Shown one piece after another: positions 1-8,167 of a stretch of 64,000 nt of DNA. Numbering within the stretch: position 1 is the stretch's first letter; every line of letters starts with the position of its first letter. The notes beneath the pieces are model-generated. The model was not told the DNA's origin. It saw only the letters and a program-made list of their open reading frames with translations, and searched no databases. The stretch covers positions 1,364,001 through 1,428,000 of the forward strand of contig NZ_QTJV01000001.1 in the NCBI RefSeq assembly GCF_003412465.1, read 5' to 3'. The position numbers and the translations under genes are program-made. The DNA is from Chitinophaga silvisoli. Its GTDB lineage: Bacteria > Bacteroidota > Bacteroidia > Chitinophagales > Chitinophagaceae.

Positions 1-2
1 TC

Positions 3-284
3 CTGGATCATTTTACCTGCAGTAAATTGTTCCTGGGGGTAGACGGGATCGATATGGAACAAGGGTGTACTACATCCAATATGATGGAAGCACTACTCAA
101 TAAAGCCATGATCCGTACTGCCCAGAAGACCATCATCGTGACTGATTCTTCGAAGTTTGGCAAGCGGGGATTTGGAAAGATTTGCCCTTTGGGCGATATA
201 GATCAAATTATTACAGATGATGGAATTAGTCCTGCAATGATGCGGGACCTTGAAAACATGGGGGTAGAAGTAATTATTGTTTAG
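3..284 (+). CDS. DeoR/GlpR-family transcriptional regulator, C-terminal part
   Basis: This is the 3' end of a gene that enters from the left edge; the frame is open from base 3, so the TTG at 27 is not a real start. The visible 93 residues match the C-terminal effector-binding (DeoRC) domain: FLGVDGID near the start, then ACTTSN-like and VTDSSKFGKRGF segments, then a closing 'II(T)DDGISP...LENMGVEVIIV'. DeoR-type repressors usually sense a phosphorylated sugar with this domain and bind DNA with an N-terminal helix-turn-helix that lies outside the window. The family call is fairly sure; the target operon cannot be told. Confidence 0.75.
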   Translation: MDHFTCSKLFLGVDGIDMEQGCTTSNMMEALLNKAMIRTAQKTIIVTDSSKFGKRGFGKICPLGDIDQIITDDGISPAMMRDLENMGVEVIIV

Positions 285-360
285 TGAGTATTCCGGTAAG
301 TAGATCCTGGTTATGGATGACAATAATCTAAGCGTTATTTTATCTTTCTATAACATTAAA

Positions 361-395
361 AAAAAAGGCTTTTGCACCAGCAAAAGCCTTTTTTT
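361..395 (+). terminator. Rho-independent terminator after the DeoR-type gene
   Basis: An 8-bp GC-containing stem (367-374 with 381-388) has a six-base loop, flanked by an A-run on the left and a seven-T run on the right. The symmetry means it could work in both directions. A second hairpin with 8-bp arms at 402-409 and 421-428 follows at once. The rest of 285-595 holds no convincing gene. Confidence 0.8.
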
Positions 396-595
396 AATGA
401 TGAAGGCCAACCCGGGAAGGTGGCCTTCTATTGCGTTGCTTCCCGCTCTGATTCGGGTTGCTGCTTTGTCGTAAAAAGAGGGTTAACAAACGACGAAAGC
501 TATATAATTGCCCAATGGTTCAGGGCAAGTGTGGTTATTATGAGGAACTATCTCGTTACCAATGAATGCTGAGGGCTTGCATAGGAGAAGGAGGT

Positions 596-1711
596 TTACA
601 TAATATGTATCACTCCATCTTTTGAAATATTATAAGTCACTTCTTTAGTGTCTGTTAATTGTTGTAATAAGTGGCTAATTGGCTTGCTCTTATCCAGTAT
701 TACACCCATGAATTTCTTACCGGCTGCAGATTTTTCTACGATGATCTTAACTTTCATATTCCTTCCTGCTACTTCTGCAATTTTTTCGATAGTGACATTG
801 TCAGGGAATACGATAATACCATCCTTCCAGCTCAGCACTTCATCTGCTTCAAATGTATTGACAGCAATTTGATTCGCATCGATGGTGGCGGCTTTACCAG
901 GGGTAAGGAGTGTTCGGCTTTCGCCTTCTGCTACCTGCACGCTACCCTGTACAAGTGATATCCTTGCAATCCCGCTATCGTAGGTGTTGACATTAAATTC
1001 AGTACCCAATACTTCTACCTCCCTGTTGTAAGGAAGATGGACAATGAAGGGCTGACCTGCCTTCGGGGAGACTTTTACATAAGCTTCTCCATCTATACTG
1101 ATTTCCCTTTTTGCCCCATCAAATTTCAACGGGAAGGAGAGGCGGGAAGTGTTATTTAATAAGACTTCTGACCCGTCATCCAGTATGACTTTATAATTGT
1201 TTTTACCCCTTGGCACGGTCAATACGCCCAGATCGTGAGTAGTACTGTTCAAAGAGCTAAAAGTAAGCGAACCGGTTTCCGGATGAAATGCAACGCCATT
1301 CACATTGGTGGCTGCATTGTTTTCCAGGTTTATTTCCTGCTGGCCTATTTTTAATAAAATGTTTTTACCATCTTCCCAGGAAGCCAGGGCGGTTGATTGT
1401 TGCGATGTCAATAAATAATATGACAAGCCACCAACAAGTCCAACTGAACTGGCTGCTGCGGCAAATACCCGGATATACCGGTTGCGCACGCGCCTTTTGG
1501 CTTTGGAGATTAATTCTTCAGCTGAAACACTGCCAATAGCATGAACGGCAATATTTTCACTTTCCATCTCCTCACGAATCTCCTCATACAGGGCCTGAAG
1601 CTCCGGCCGGTCGATCATCAACTTGTCCAGTTGAATTTTCTCGTCCGGTGTGATCGTTCCCAGTATGTCTGCCACGATCAATGTCTGTATGTCAATAGCT
1701 TCCAGATCCAT
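596..1711 (-). CDS. FecR-family anti-sigma factor
   Basis: A 371-residue FecR/PupR-type protein that would hold the neighbouring ECF sigma factor and release it on a signal from an outer-membrane receptor. An N-terminal cytoplasmic part of about 80 residues precedes one membrane span (AAAASSVGLVGGLSYYLL). The periplasmic FecR domain follows (VPRGKNNYKVILDDGSEVLLN, ISIDGEAYVKV), then a C-terminal DUF4974-like repeat. I chose the ATG at 1711 because the longer frame begins with TTG. Its leader holds TAGGTTTG (complement of 1730-1737), a match to the Bacteroidota TAnnTTTG -7 element, so it may have its own promoter besides read-through from the sigma gene 57 bases upstream. Confidence 0.88.
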   Translation of the reverse strand: MDLEAIDIQTLIVADILGTITPDEKIQLDKLMIDRPELQALYEEIREEMESENIAVHAIGSVSAEELISKAKRRVRNRYIRVFAAAASSVGLVGGLSYYLLTSQQSTALASWEDGKNILLKIGQQEINLENNAATNVNGVAFHPETGSLTFSSLNSTTHDLGVLTVPRGKNNYKVILDDGSEVLLNNTSRLSFPLKFDGAKREISIDGEAYVKVSPKAGQPFIVHLPYNREVEVLGTEFNVNTYDSGIARISLVQGSVQVAEGESRTLLTPGKAATIDANQIAVNTFEADEVLSWKDGIIVFPDNVTIEKIAEVAGRNMKVKIIVEKSAAGKKFMGVILDKSKPISHLLQQLTDTKEVTYNISKDGVIHIM

Positions 1712-1768
1712 AGTTGATATAATTATAGACAAACCTAAAATCCAAAAAGTATGAGTGGAGGAAAAAAA

Positions 1769-2305
1769 TTATTTTAACTGTAGTTTATTGCGGATAATCT
1801 TCAGTGAGGAGTACAATTGAGTCTTGACAGTATTGATAGAAATACCTTCTATTTTAGCCACTTCCTTGTGCGGACGGCCTTCTATATATACCATTTCCAC
1901 TGTTCTGCGGCTTTTGTCAGGCAGTTCCTGCATAAGCCGGGTGATGTCATCGAGTTGTTCGCTATCAGGTTTTTCGCCGGACTGAGCGGCTGTATGCATC
2001 GCAGAGTACTGCTGATTACGTTTCGTCAGGTTAGTATCATGCTTTATTTTATTCATACAGCAATTTTGAGCCATACGGGTAAGGTATCCCCTTAATGCTG
2101 TGTTCACTGCTATATCTTTTCTTTTATTCCACAGGGTAATAAAAACTTCCTGTGTTACATCTTCCGCATCATGAGTATTACGCAGAATGCGAAAGGCAGC
2201 AACGAACACATCCCTGCGATAGTTGTTGTATATCTCAGCGTATGCGGGTTCGTTTCCTTCTTTAATAAGCTGAAACAGCTTAACGTCCTGCTCTTGTATT
2301 ATCAT
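1769..2305 (-). CDS. ECF-type RNA polymerase sigma-70 factor (FecI-like)
   Basis: A 178-residue sigma factor with region 2 (AYAEIYNNYRRDVFVAAFRI, then DAEDVTQEVFITLWNKR) and region 4 (LPDKSRRTVEMVYIEG, then HKEVAKIEGISINTVKTQLY). Length and motifs fit the FecI-like ECF group that pairs with FecR and SusC/SusD in Bacteroidota. It lies directly upstream of the anti-sigma gene on the same strand and is divergent from the SusC gene, the usual layout for trans-envelope signalling. The STN domain on the neighbouring SusC supports this pairing. The ligand is unknown. Confidence 0.92.
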   Translation of the reverse strand: MIIQEQDVKLFQLIKEGNEPAYAEIYNNYRRDVFVAAFRILRNTHDAEDVTQEVFITLWNKRKDIAVNTALRGYLTRMAQNCCMNKIKHDTNLTKRNQQYSAMHTAAQSGEKPDSEQLDDITRLMQELPDKSRRTVEMVYIEGRPHKEVAKIEGISINTVKTQLYSSLKIIRNKLQLK

Positions 2306-2554
2306 GTTTCGGATTTTATTACGCGATTACATATCCTGACTGCTCTGGTACATTAACTGATTAATTGGGGGTTTGTTTAGTGGAATTATTTAACAGCAAA
2401 AATACTTAAATTTTTAGAATGTCATAATGAGTGTAAAAATGATTAAATTTCCACGCAGATTATCATACTTTTTGGCAGGCAGAATTGTCTTTAATGCCCC
2501 AGTGATGTTGTCCAAATTATCAACTGATCCCTGCCAGGAAGGTCCCGTATTAAT

Positions 2555-5500
2555 ATGAAAAAAATTTTTGCGGCAAATGGTGCTGGTTACTTGGTACTAT
2601 GCCTCCTATTCTTACTGAGAGCTAGCATACCAACGAGCGCACAAACTCCAGGACCGACTGATGTGAATGGGATCTTGAATAAGAGGATGGATCTCACAGT
2701 GTCCAATAAATCGTTAAAAGCCATACTTAAGCTGATCACTTCCTCGACCGGCTTACGCTTCGTTGCTTCCACAAGTCAGCTGGATGTATCCGAACATTAT
2801 TCTATCTCAGTCAAAGATTTTTCAGTTTCACAAATATTGTTTGAATTGCTTGGCAGACAGGGTTTTACCTGGACTGTCAGAGGCAATCAGGTGGTGTTTA
2901 GCCGGTCAGGGCCTTTGACTAAATTTCCTCCGAATTCGATTGCAAAAATAAGTTCCAGTAAAATGAATGTCATAACAGGTATTGTGATGGATGAGAAGGG
3001 GGAGATTTTACCAGGAGCAACAGTACGTATCAGTGGGTCTAATCTGGGTGCAACGACAGATGAGACGGGAAGGTTTTCTTTCATGACAGAGCAGGAAAAT
3101 TTGGTGCTTCACACAACTTATACGGGTTATACTTCAATAGAGACGGTGGTGAGTGGAAATGATTCGATCCGGATCAAATTAGCATTGGCGAATAATGTGT
3201 TGGATGAAACAGTGGTGATGGCGTATGGTTTGACAACGAGGAGAACGAATACAGGGAGTATTGGAAAAGTTTCTTCCTCAGAGATCTCCCGTCAGCCAGT
3301 GGCTAATATTCTGGGAGCGCTGGAGGGGCGTATACCTGGACTGGCCGTGATACCTTCGAGTGGAGTGAATGGAACGAGTTTTTCTGTGCAGATCAGGGGT
3401 AGGAACTCGTTTGCAAATGGATCTGATCCTTTGTATATAATTGATGGGGTGCCTTATATTTCAAGTAAAAGAATTAACCTCCTGGGATCGATTGCCGTAC
3501 AGAGTTTTGATGCAGGAGGGATAAGTCCTTTTAACAACCTCAATAAAGAAGATATAGAAAGTATTGAAATACTGAAGGATGCAGATGCAACAGCCATTTA
3601 TGGAAGTCGTGGTGCCAACGGAGTGATCTTGGTTACTACCAGGCGAGGGAAAGAAGGTAATGCTTCTCTGCAATTAAAATTGAGTCAGGGAATAGGAACG
3701 GTGCCCGGTTTGGGAAATTTATTGTCAGGAGACGAGTATATGGCGATGCGGAAAGAGGCCTTTGCCAATGATGGGATTACACCGGATAACCAGGAAGGGA
3801 GTGCAGGGTATGCGCCGGATTTGCTGATTTGGAACCAGGCAAGACATCAGGATTGGCAAAAGTTGATTCTTGGTGGAACAGCCAAAATATCGACTTTTAA
3901 TATAGCCCTGGTTGGCGGGAATAAGGTGCTTCAGTATAGGTTGAGCGGAAGTGTGTTAAATGCAACGTCGGTATTTCCGATTGATATGCCATATCTGAGA
4001 GGTACGGGCGATCTGTCTCTTACCTACCATTCTAAAAATAAAAAACTAGGTATTGATATCGTTGCAAATTATGGGAAAGACAGGAATCGTATCTTTTCGG
4101 GCACCCTATTGAGTACTTTGGCACCTTCTAATGCTCCGGGACCAAGGGACGAAAATGGAAAACTGGTGTGGCAGGAGAATGGAGCAGAACTGGATAATCC
4201 GTTGGCAGAATTGTATAAAAAATATACTATTAAGACAGGGAATTTACTGTCAAGTATGAAATTGGGATATAAGATTGTGGATAGTTTGAACTTCATTTTA
4301 TCTGCCGGTGTGAATAGATATAGAGACAACGAAAATTCACAGATTCCATCAATATCCAAAAATCCAGGTACGGATTCAGCATCTAATGGTTCGGCTAAAT
4401 TCGGTACACAGGAGATTAAAAGTTATATCATAGAACCACAACTGGATTATACAAATACATTTGTTTTTGGTAAGATTAACGCGTTGATAGGAACCACATG
4501 GCAATATAGTTCAAATACCAATATGGTATTGGATGGAAACGGGTACACAGATGACAGTAAATTAAGTGATTTGTCCGCCGCCCCGGTTACAGCTTTATCA
4601 AGTCAATATTCGTCAAAGTATAAATATGCGGCGCTTTTTGGTCGTTTAATTTATAATTATCAGGACCGGTATATCCTGAATTTTTCCGCAAGAAGAGATG
4701 GCTCAAGCAGGTTTGGCCCGGGAAAAAGATGGTCGAATTTTGGCTCTGTAGGTGGAGCATGGTTATTTGCCAACGAAGATTTTGTAAAGAACAATTTAAC
4801 ATTTCTCTCTTATGGAAAACTGAGGGGCAGTTACGGTATCATTGGTAATGACCAGATTGGAGATTATAAGTACCTGGATACATGGTCGTCTAATGTTAAT
4901 CCCAATATTTACCAGGGTATTATTCCATTGACACCTGATGCATTATTGAATACAAATTTTTCATGGGAGAGGAATAAGAAAATGGAAACAGCTATTGAGC
5001 TGGGTTTTTTAGATAATAAATTACTTACAACATTTGCCTTTTTTAATAGCACAAATGATAAACAAATTATTGCCTACAGGTTGCCGGCGCAAACCGGATT
5101 TATGAACGTAATTAAAAATGAAGGAGTAGTTGTGAAAAATTCAGGATGGGAATTTGACATGACTGCTGAAGTTGTAAGGCAAAGGCATTTTAACTGGAGA
5201 ATTAATGCCAATATAACATTTCCCAAAAACAGGTTAATTAAATTCCCCGATCTGGAAAATTATAATTATTCACAAAATTTCTCTGTAGGTTATTCGCTCA
5301 ACTTACTGAAACGCTATCGTAATATAGGTGTGGATAAAACTGATGGACTGTATAAATTCGAAGATCTTGATAAAGATGGAACTTTGAGTGATAAGGATTA
5401 TCAAAACGTAGGGGACCTGGATCCCAAATTTTATGGAGGTATCGGAAATTCTTTTCAATGGAAAGGACTCAGGCTGGATATCTTCCTGACATTTAGGAAG

Positions 5501-5914
5501 CAAACCGTCCCTAATTATTTTTTCGCGATTTTTACTAATAATATGCCTCCCGGTAAATTATTCAATCAATCTAAATGGGTATTAGACAGATGGCAACATT
5601 CCGGTGATCAAACGAATGTACAGCGTTATGTAACCAGCGATATCATAAATGGAGCTTTGCAAAGTTTCAATGTCTGGTATTCTGATGCTGTTTATGAGAA
5701 TAACTTTTATCTGAAAGTTAAAAACATTTGCCTTTCTTATTCCTTGAGTGGAACCGTTTTAAAGAAAATGAGATTGTCCGGTTTAAGATGTTATTTACAA
5801 GGACAAAATCTAGTAACATTCACTAACTATAAAGGCATAGATCCGGAAACTCCATATTATTTTTCTTTACCAGTATTAAGGATCCTAACGGTAGGATTAG
5901 ACATTGTTTTTTAA
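2555..5914 (+). CDS. SusC/RagA-family TonB-dependent outer-membrane transporter with STN signalling domain
   Basis: A 1119-residue TonB-dependent porin for large nutrients such as oligosaccharides or peptides. In order: signal peptide (about 1-29, ending near PTSAQ); STN signalling domain (about 45-112, MDLTVSNKSLKAILKLI); a carboxypeptidase-regulatory-like domain (about 137-215, ITGIVMDEKGEILPGATV); a plug domain with SusC hallmarks (QIRGRNSF, YIIDGVPY, ILKDADATAIYGSRGANGVI); then the beta-barrel. The STN domain marks it as a receptor that signals to FecR and the ECF sigma factor encoded divergently at 596-2305. The start ATG follows a 250-base divergent region. The substrate cannot be read from sequence; no carbohydrate-active enzyme lies next to it. 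Confidence 0.95.
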   Translation: MKKIFAANGAGYLVLCLLFLLRASIPTSAQTPGPTDVNGILNKRMDLTVSNKSLKAILKLITSSTGLRFVASTSQLDVSEHYSISVKDFSVSQILFELLGRQGFTWTVRGNQVVFSRSGPLTKFPPNSIAKISSSKMNVITGIVMDEKGEILPGATVRISGSNLGATTDETGRFSFMTEQENLVLHTTYTGYTSIETVVSGNDSIRIKLALANNVLDETVVMAYGLTTRRTNTGSIGKVSSSEISRQPVANILGALEGRIPGLAVIPSSGVNGTSFSVQIRGRNSFANGSDPLYIIDGVPYISSKRINLLGSIAVQSFDAGGISPFNNLNKEDIESIEILKDADATAIYGSRGANGVILVTTRRGKEGNASLQLKLSQGIGTVPGLGNLLSGDEYMAMRKEAFANDGITPDNQEGSAGYAPDLLIWNQARHQDWQKLILGGTAKISTFNIALVGGNKVLQYRLSGSVLNATSVFPIDMPYLRGTGDLSLTYHSKNKKLGIDIVANYGKDRNRIFSGTLLSTLAPSNAPGPRDENGKLVWQENGAELDNPLAELYKKYTIKTGNLLSSMKLGYKIVDSLNFILSAGVNRYRDNENSQIPSISKNPGTDSASNGSAKFGTQEIKSYIIEPQLDYTNTFVFGKINALIGTTWQYSSNTNMVLDGNGYTDDSKLSDLSAAPVTALSSQYSSKYKYAALFGRLIYNYQDRYILNFSARRDGSSRFGPGKRWSNFGSVGGAWLFANEDFVKNNLTFLSYGKLRGSYGIIGNDQIGDYKYLDTWSSNVNPNIYQGIIPLTPDALLNTNFSWERNKKMETAIELGFLDNKLLTTFAFFNSTNDKQIIAYRLPAQTGFMNVIKNEGVVVKNSGWEFDMTAEVVRQRHFNWRINANITFPKNRLIKFPDLENYNYSQNFSVGYSLNLLKRYRNIGVDKTDGLYKFEDLDKDGTLSDKDYQNVGDLDPKFYGGIGNSFQWKGLRLDIFLTFRKQTVPNYFFAIFTNNMPPGKLFNQSKWVLDRWQHSGDQTNVQRYVTSDIINGALQSFNVWYSDAVYENNFYLKVKNICLSYSLSGTVLKKMRLSGLRCYLQGQNLVTFTNYKGIDPETPYYFSLPVLRILTVGLDIVF

Positions 5915-5927
5915 TAAATTCCATACA

Positions 5928-7316
5928 ATGAAAGTATGTATTGCTGTACTGCTTACAATCTTGATCATAAGTTGTAATAAATTGATTGACGTGGGCGACC
6001 CCGGTAATAGTGTAATTGGAAAGAAAGTTTTTTCCCATGACACATCGGCATTATCTGCTGTCAGTGGTATTTACTCTAAGATTATGGTGTCCTTTCCAAA
6101 CATATTGAATGCGGGTATATCTATTTGTGCAGGCCTGTCGGCAGATGAAATACAGCCGAACAACTCCGGGAATAGCATGACAGAATTTTATACTAATACC
6201 ATTTCTACTCAAAGCTCCTTTAATAGAATTTATTTATGGTATTACGGATATACATTAATTTACCAGACAAATGCTTGTATTGAAGGTATAGTCAATAGTA
6301 ATAAACTGTCTGAAGATGTAAGTAATCAATTGTTGGGAGAAGTGTATTTTTTCAGAGCACTGATATATTTTCAAATGATCCAACTGTATGGGAATGTACC
6401 TTTAGTAGTATCTACGAACTATGAAGATAATGCCAGATTAAAGCGGACGGAAACTAACGTAATCTTTTCGCAAATAAAGGAAGACCTGCTAAAGGCAAGC
6501 GGTTTACTCAGCGAAAATTATCCAAGTAATGGCAGGGTAAGAGTGAATAGGTGGGCTTCTAAGGCTTTGTTGGCAAAAATATATTTATATGGTGGCGATT
6601 GGATAGATGCTGAAAGCGCTTCCGGACAGGTAATTAATGCAGGCCCTTATTTGCTGGAAAAGGATTTTAATCGTGTATTTCTTTATGATAGCAAGGAAGC
6701 CATTCTGCAATTGCTGCCTACCGATAATGGTTATAATACGTCAGAAGCTGCTCAATTTGTTCCCAATCCCAGTGGTACCTCCTTACCGCAGTATTCCTTG
6801 ACAGCATATTTGCTGAACACCTTTGAACCTGGAGATAAAAGGTTCATTAACTGGATAGGTAAGAAAACGGTTAATGGAATCACCTATACATTTCCCTACA
6901 AGTATAAGGTAAGACCCAATTTTGGGCCTACTTTCGCAGTAACTGAGTACAACATGGTACTTCGTCTTGCCGAACAATACCTCATTCGGGCAGAAGCAAG
7001 AGCTCATTTAAGTAATTTGACCGGAGCCATAGCAGATATTGATAGTATTAGGAAGAGAGCTGGATTGCCTTTAATTGCGGTTACAAATCCAGGCATCACT
7101 TACAATGAATTGTTATTAGCCATTCAAAAAGAAAGAATGGTAGAATTATTCACTGAATGGGGCAATCGCTGGTTTGATCTCAAACGGACCCAAACAGCAG
7201 TAAGTGTATTAGCGAACAGGAAAGCCGGATGGCGGGATGTGGATACCCTATACCCGGTTCCCGAGGCAGAAATAAAACTGAATCCTAACCTGATTCAAAA
7301 TCCTGGATATAATTAA
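5928..7316 (+). CDS. SusD/RagB-family outer-membrane lipoprotein
   Basis: This is the surface substrate-binding lid of the SusC transporter. From the ATG at 5928 it has 462 residues and a lipoprotein signal peptide ending in LIISC (Cys16). SusD features include FFRALIYFQMIQLYGNVPLV, RWASKALLAKIYLYGGDW, RLAEQYLIRAEARAHL and ERMVELFTEWGNRWFDLKRT. The longer frame begins at 5904 inside the end of the SusC gene, but the internal ATG gives the proper lipoprotein leader and a 13-base gap. It is co-transcribed with SusC and followed by a strong terminator. The length is a little short for the family (about 480-550). Confidence 0.94.
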   Translation: MKVCIAVLLTILIISCNKLIDVGDPGNSVIGKKVFSHDTSALSAVSGIYSKIMVSFPNILNAGISICAGLSADEIQPNNSGNSMTEFYTNTISTQSSFNRIYLWYYGYTLIYQTNACIEGIVNSNKLSEDVSNQLLGEVYFFRALIYFQMIQLYGNVPLVVSTNYEDNARLKRTETNVIFSQIKEDLLKASGLLSENYPSNGRVRVNRWASKALLAKIYLYGGDWIDAESASGQVINAGPYLLEKDFNRVFLYDSKEAILQLLPTDNGYNTSEAAQFVPNPSGTSLPQYSLTAYLLNTFEPGDKRFINWIGKKTVNGITYTFPYKYKVRPNFGPTFAVTEYNMVLRLAEQYLIRAEARAHLSNLTGAIADIDSIRKRAGLPLIAVTNPGITYNELLLAIQKERMVELFTEWGNRWFDLKRTQTAVSVLANRKAGWRDVDTLYPVPEAEIKLNPNLIQNPGYN

Positions 7317-7318
7317 TC

Positions 7319-7351
7319 AAAAGCACCTGTGGACCAACCACAGGTGCTTTT
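7319..7351 (+). terminator. Terminator after the SusC/SusD operon, probably bidirectional
   Basis: A perfect 14-bp inverted repeat (7319-7332 with 7338-7351) has a five-base loop. The outer pairs are A4/T4, so it can end transcription of the SusD gene and of the convergent small gene at 7370-7606. Confidence 0.85.
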
Positions 7352-7369
7352 AACTAGTGAATTATTAAA

Positions 7370-7606
7370 TTAATTTGATCTGGTTGCTATCAAGTTAGCA
7401 TTGTCTTTTGCCTTTAAGCAAAATACCCCAGTGCCGGGACAGTTGTTTTCAGCCTGAGCTGTCGTTCCATATAAAACAGTAGTTCCCCCCGCAGTAATCC
7501 AATAGTGATTATCCGCCCTTACATCCGGTTTTGCCTTCATTGCATAAGCTGCTCCCACACCAACTAAAGCAGCCAATGCTGCAAATGCTAATTTAAGTTT
7601 GTTCAT
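7370..7606 (-). CDS. Small secreted two-cysteine protein (DUF6520-like)
   Basis: A 78-residue protein with a Sec-like leader (MNKLKLAFAALAALVGVGAAYA) and a mature part of about 56 residues. The mature part is rich in Thr, Gly and Asn and has exactly two Cys seven residues apart in the CPGTGVFC segment. It resembles the small Bacteroidota family DUF6520 in length, leader and C-terminal Cys region, but that assignment is from memory and tentative. It is the last gene of a leftward unit with a MauE/DoxX membrane protein and a lanthionine-synthetase-like kinase, 123 bases downstream of the MauE stop. Its role is unknown; it could be a substrate of those two neighbours or simply an exported structural peptide. 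Confidence 0.6.
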   Translation of the reverse strand: MNKLKLAFAALAALVGVGAAYAMKAKPDVRADNHYWITAGGTTVLYGTTAQAENNCPGTGVFCLKAKDNANLIATRSN

Positions 7607-7729
7607 AAGATTAAATGTTTAAAGTGACAGAAAAAAACGCTCAAGCTGGAATTAGCATCAGACATACCTATCCCTTCCGTAATTACTTACGAATGTGATA
7701 GTCATTCCAATCTAATACACTTTTATTGG

Positions 7730-8158
7730 TTACCGGGAGAATGCTTTTGTATTCCTTATCAGCAAAAGAGCAATGGCACCTGCCAATACAAAAAATAAAT
7801 TAAAATAAAGATGCTGTACCCACGTGAACTGAACAATGGCACCACCACATGAGCAAGGTATCTCTCCAAAATATCTTAACTCTATCAGAATAATATAACC
7901 CGTAAATAATATCATCATACCCGTCGCTATCTTCAAACCCATAAACCGGGTCTTATCTAAACTCAACAACAATGATACAATTACCTCAGTAAAAGGGATC
8001 CCCCATATCAACAGGGGCAGAACTTGAGGAGGAAACGGCTGCTTATGCATCTGAGAGACGAATACATTAAACTCCATCCACTTACTCACAGCCGCATACA
8101 CAAACATTGTAATGAACAGCAGGCATACTGCATTAAAGACCAGCATTCTAGTTTTCAT
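7730..8158 (-). CDS. MauE/DoxX-family redox-associated membrane protein
   Basis: A 142-residue protein with four predicted membrane spans. A conserved-looking CSCGG motif sits in a loop after the third span (FGEIPCSCGGAIVQF), and an N-terminal YAAVSKWMEFNVFVSQM segment is typical of DoxX/MauE proteins. In methylamine-utilisation loci MauE is thought to help form disulfides in an exported protein; in Bacteroidota such proteins often lie beside small exported Cys-containing proteins, as here. It starts only 9 bases after the kinase gene ends, so the two are very likely co-transcribed. Target and electron acceptor are unknown. Confidence 0.72.
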   Translation of the reverse strand: MKTRMLVFNAVCLLFITMFVYAAVSKWMEFNVFVSQMHKQPFPPQVLPLLIWGIPFTEVIVSLLLSLDKTRFMGLKIATGMMILFTGYIILIELRYFGEIPCSCGGAIVQFTWVQHLYFNLFFVLAGAIALLLIRNTKAFSR

Positions 8159-8167
8159 AGTCTATTT

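Noticed and set aside
372..572. 66-codon frame on the plus strand after the DeoR-type gene
   Set aside because: It begins inside the terminator hairpin, and its residues show no protein-family character.
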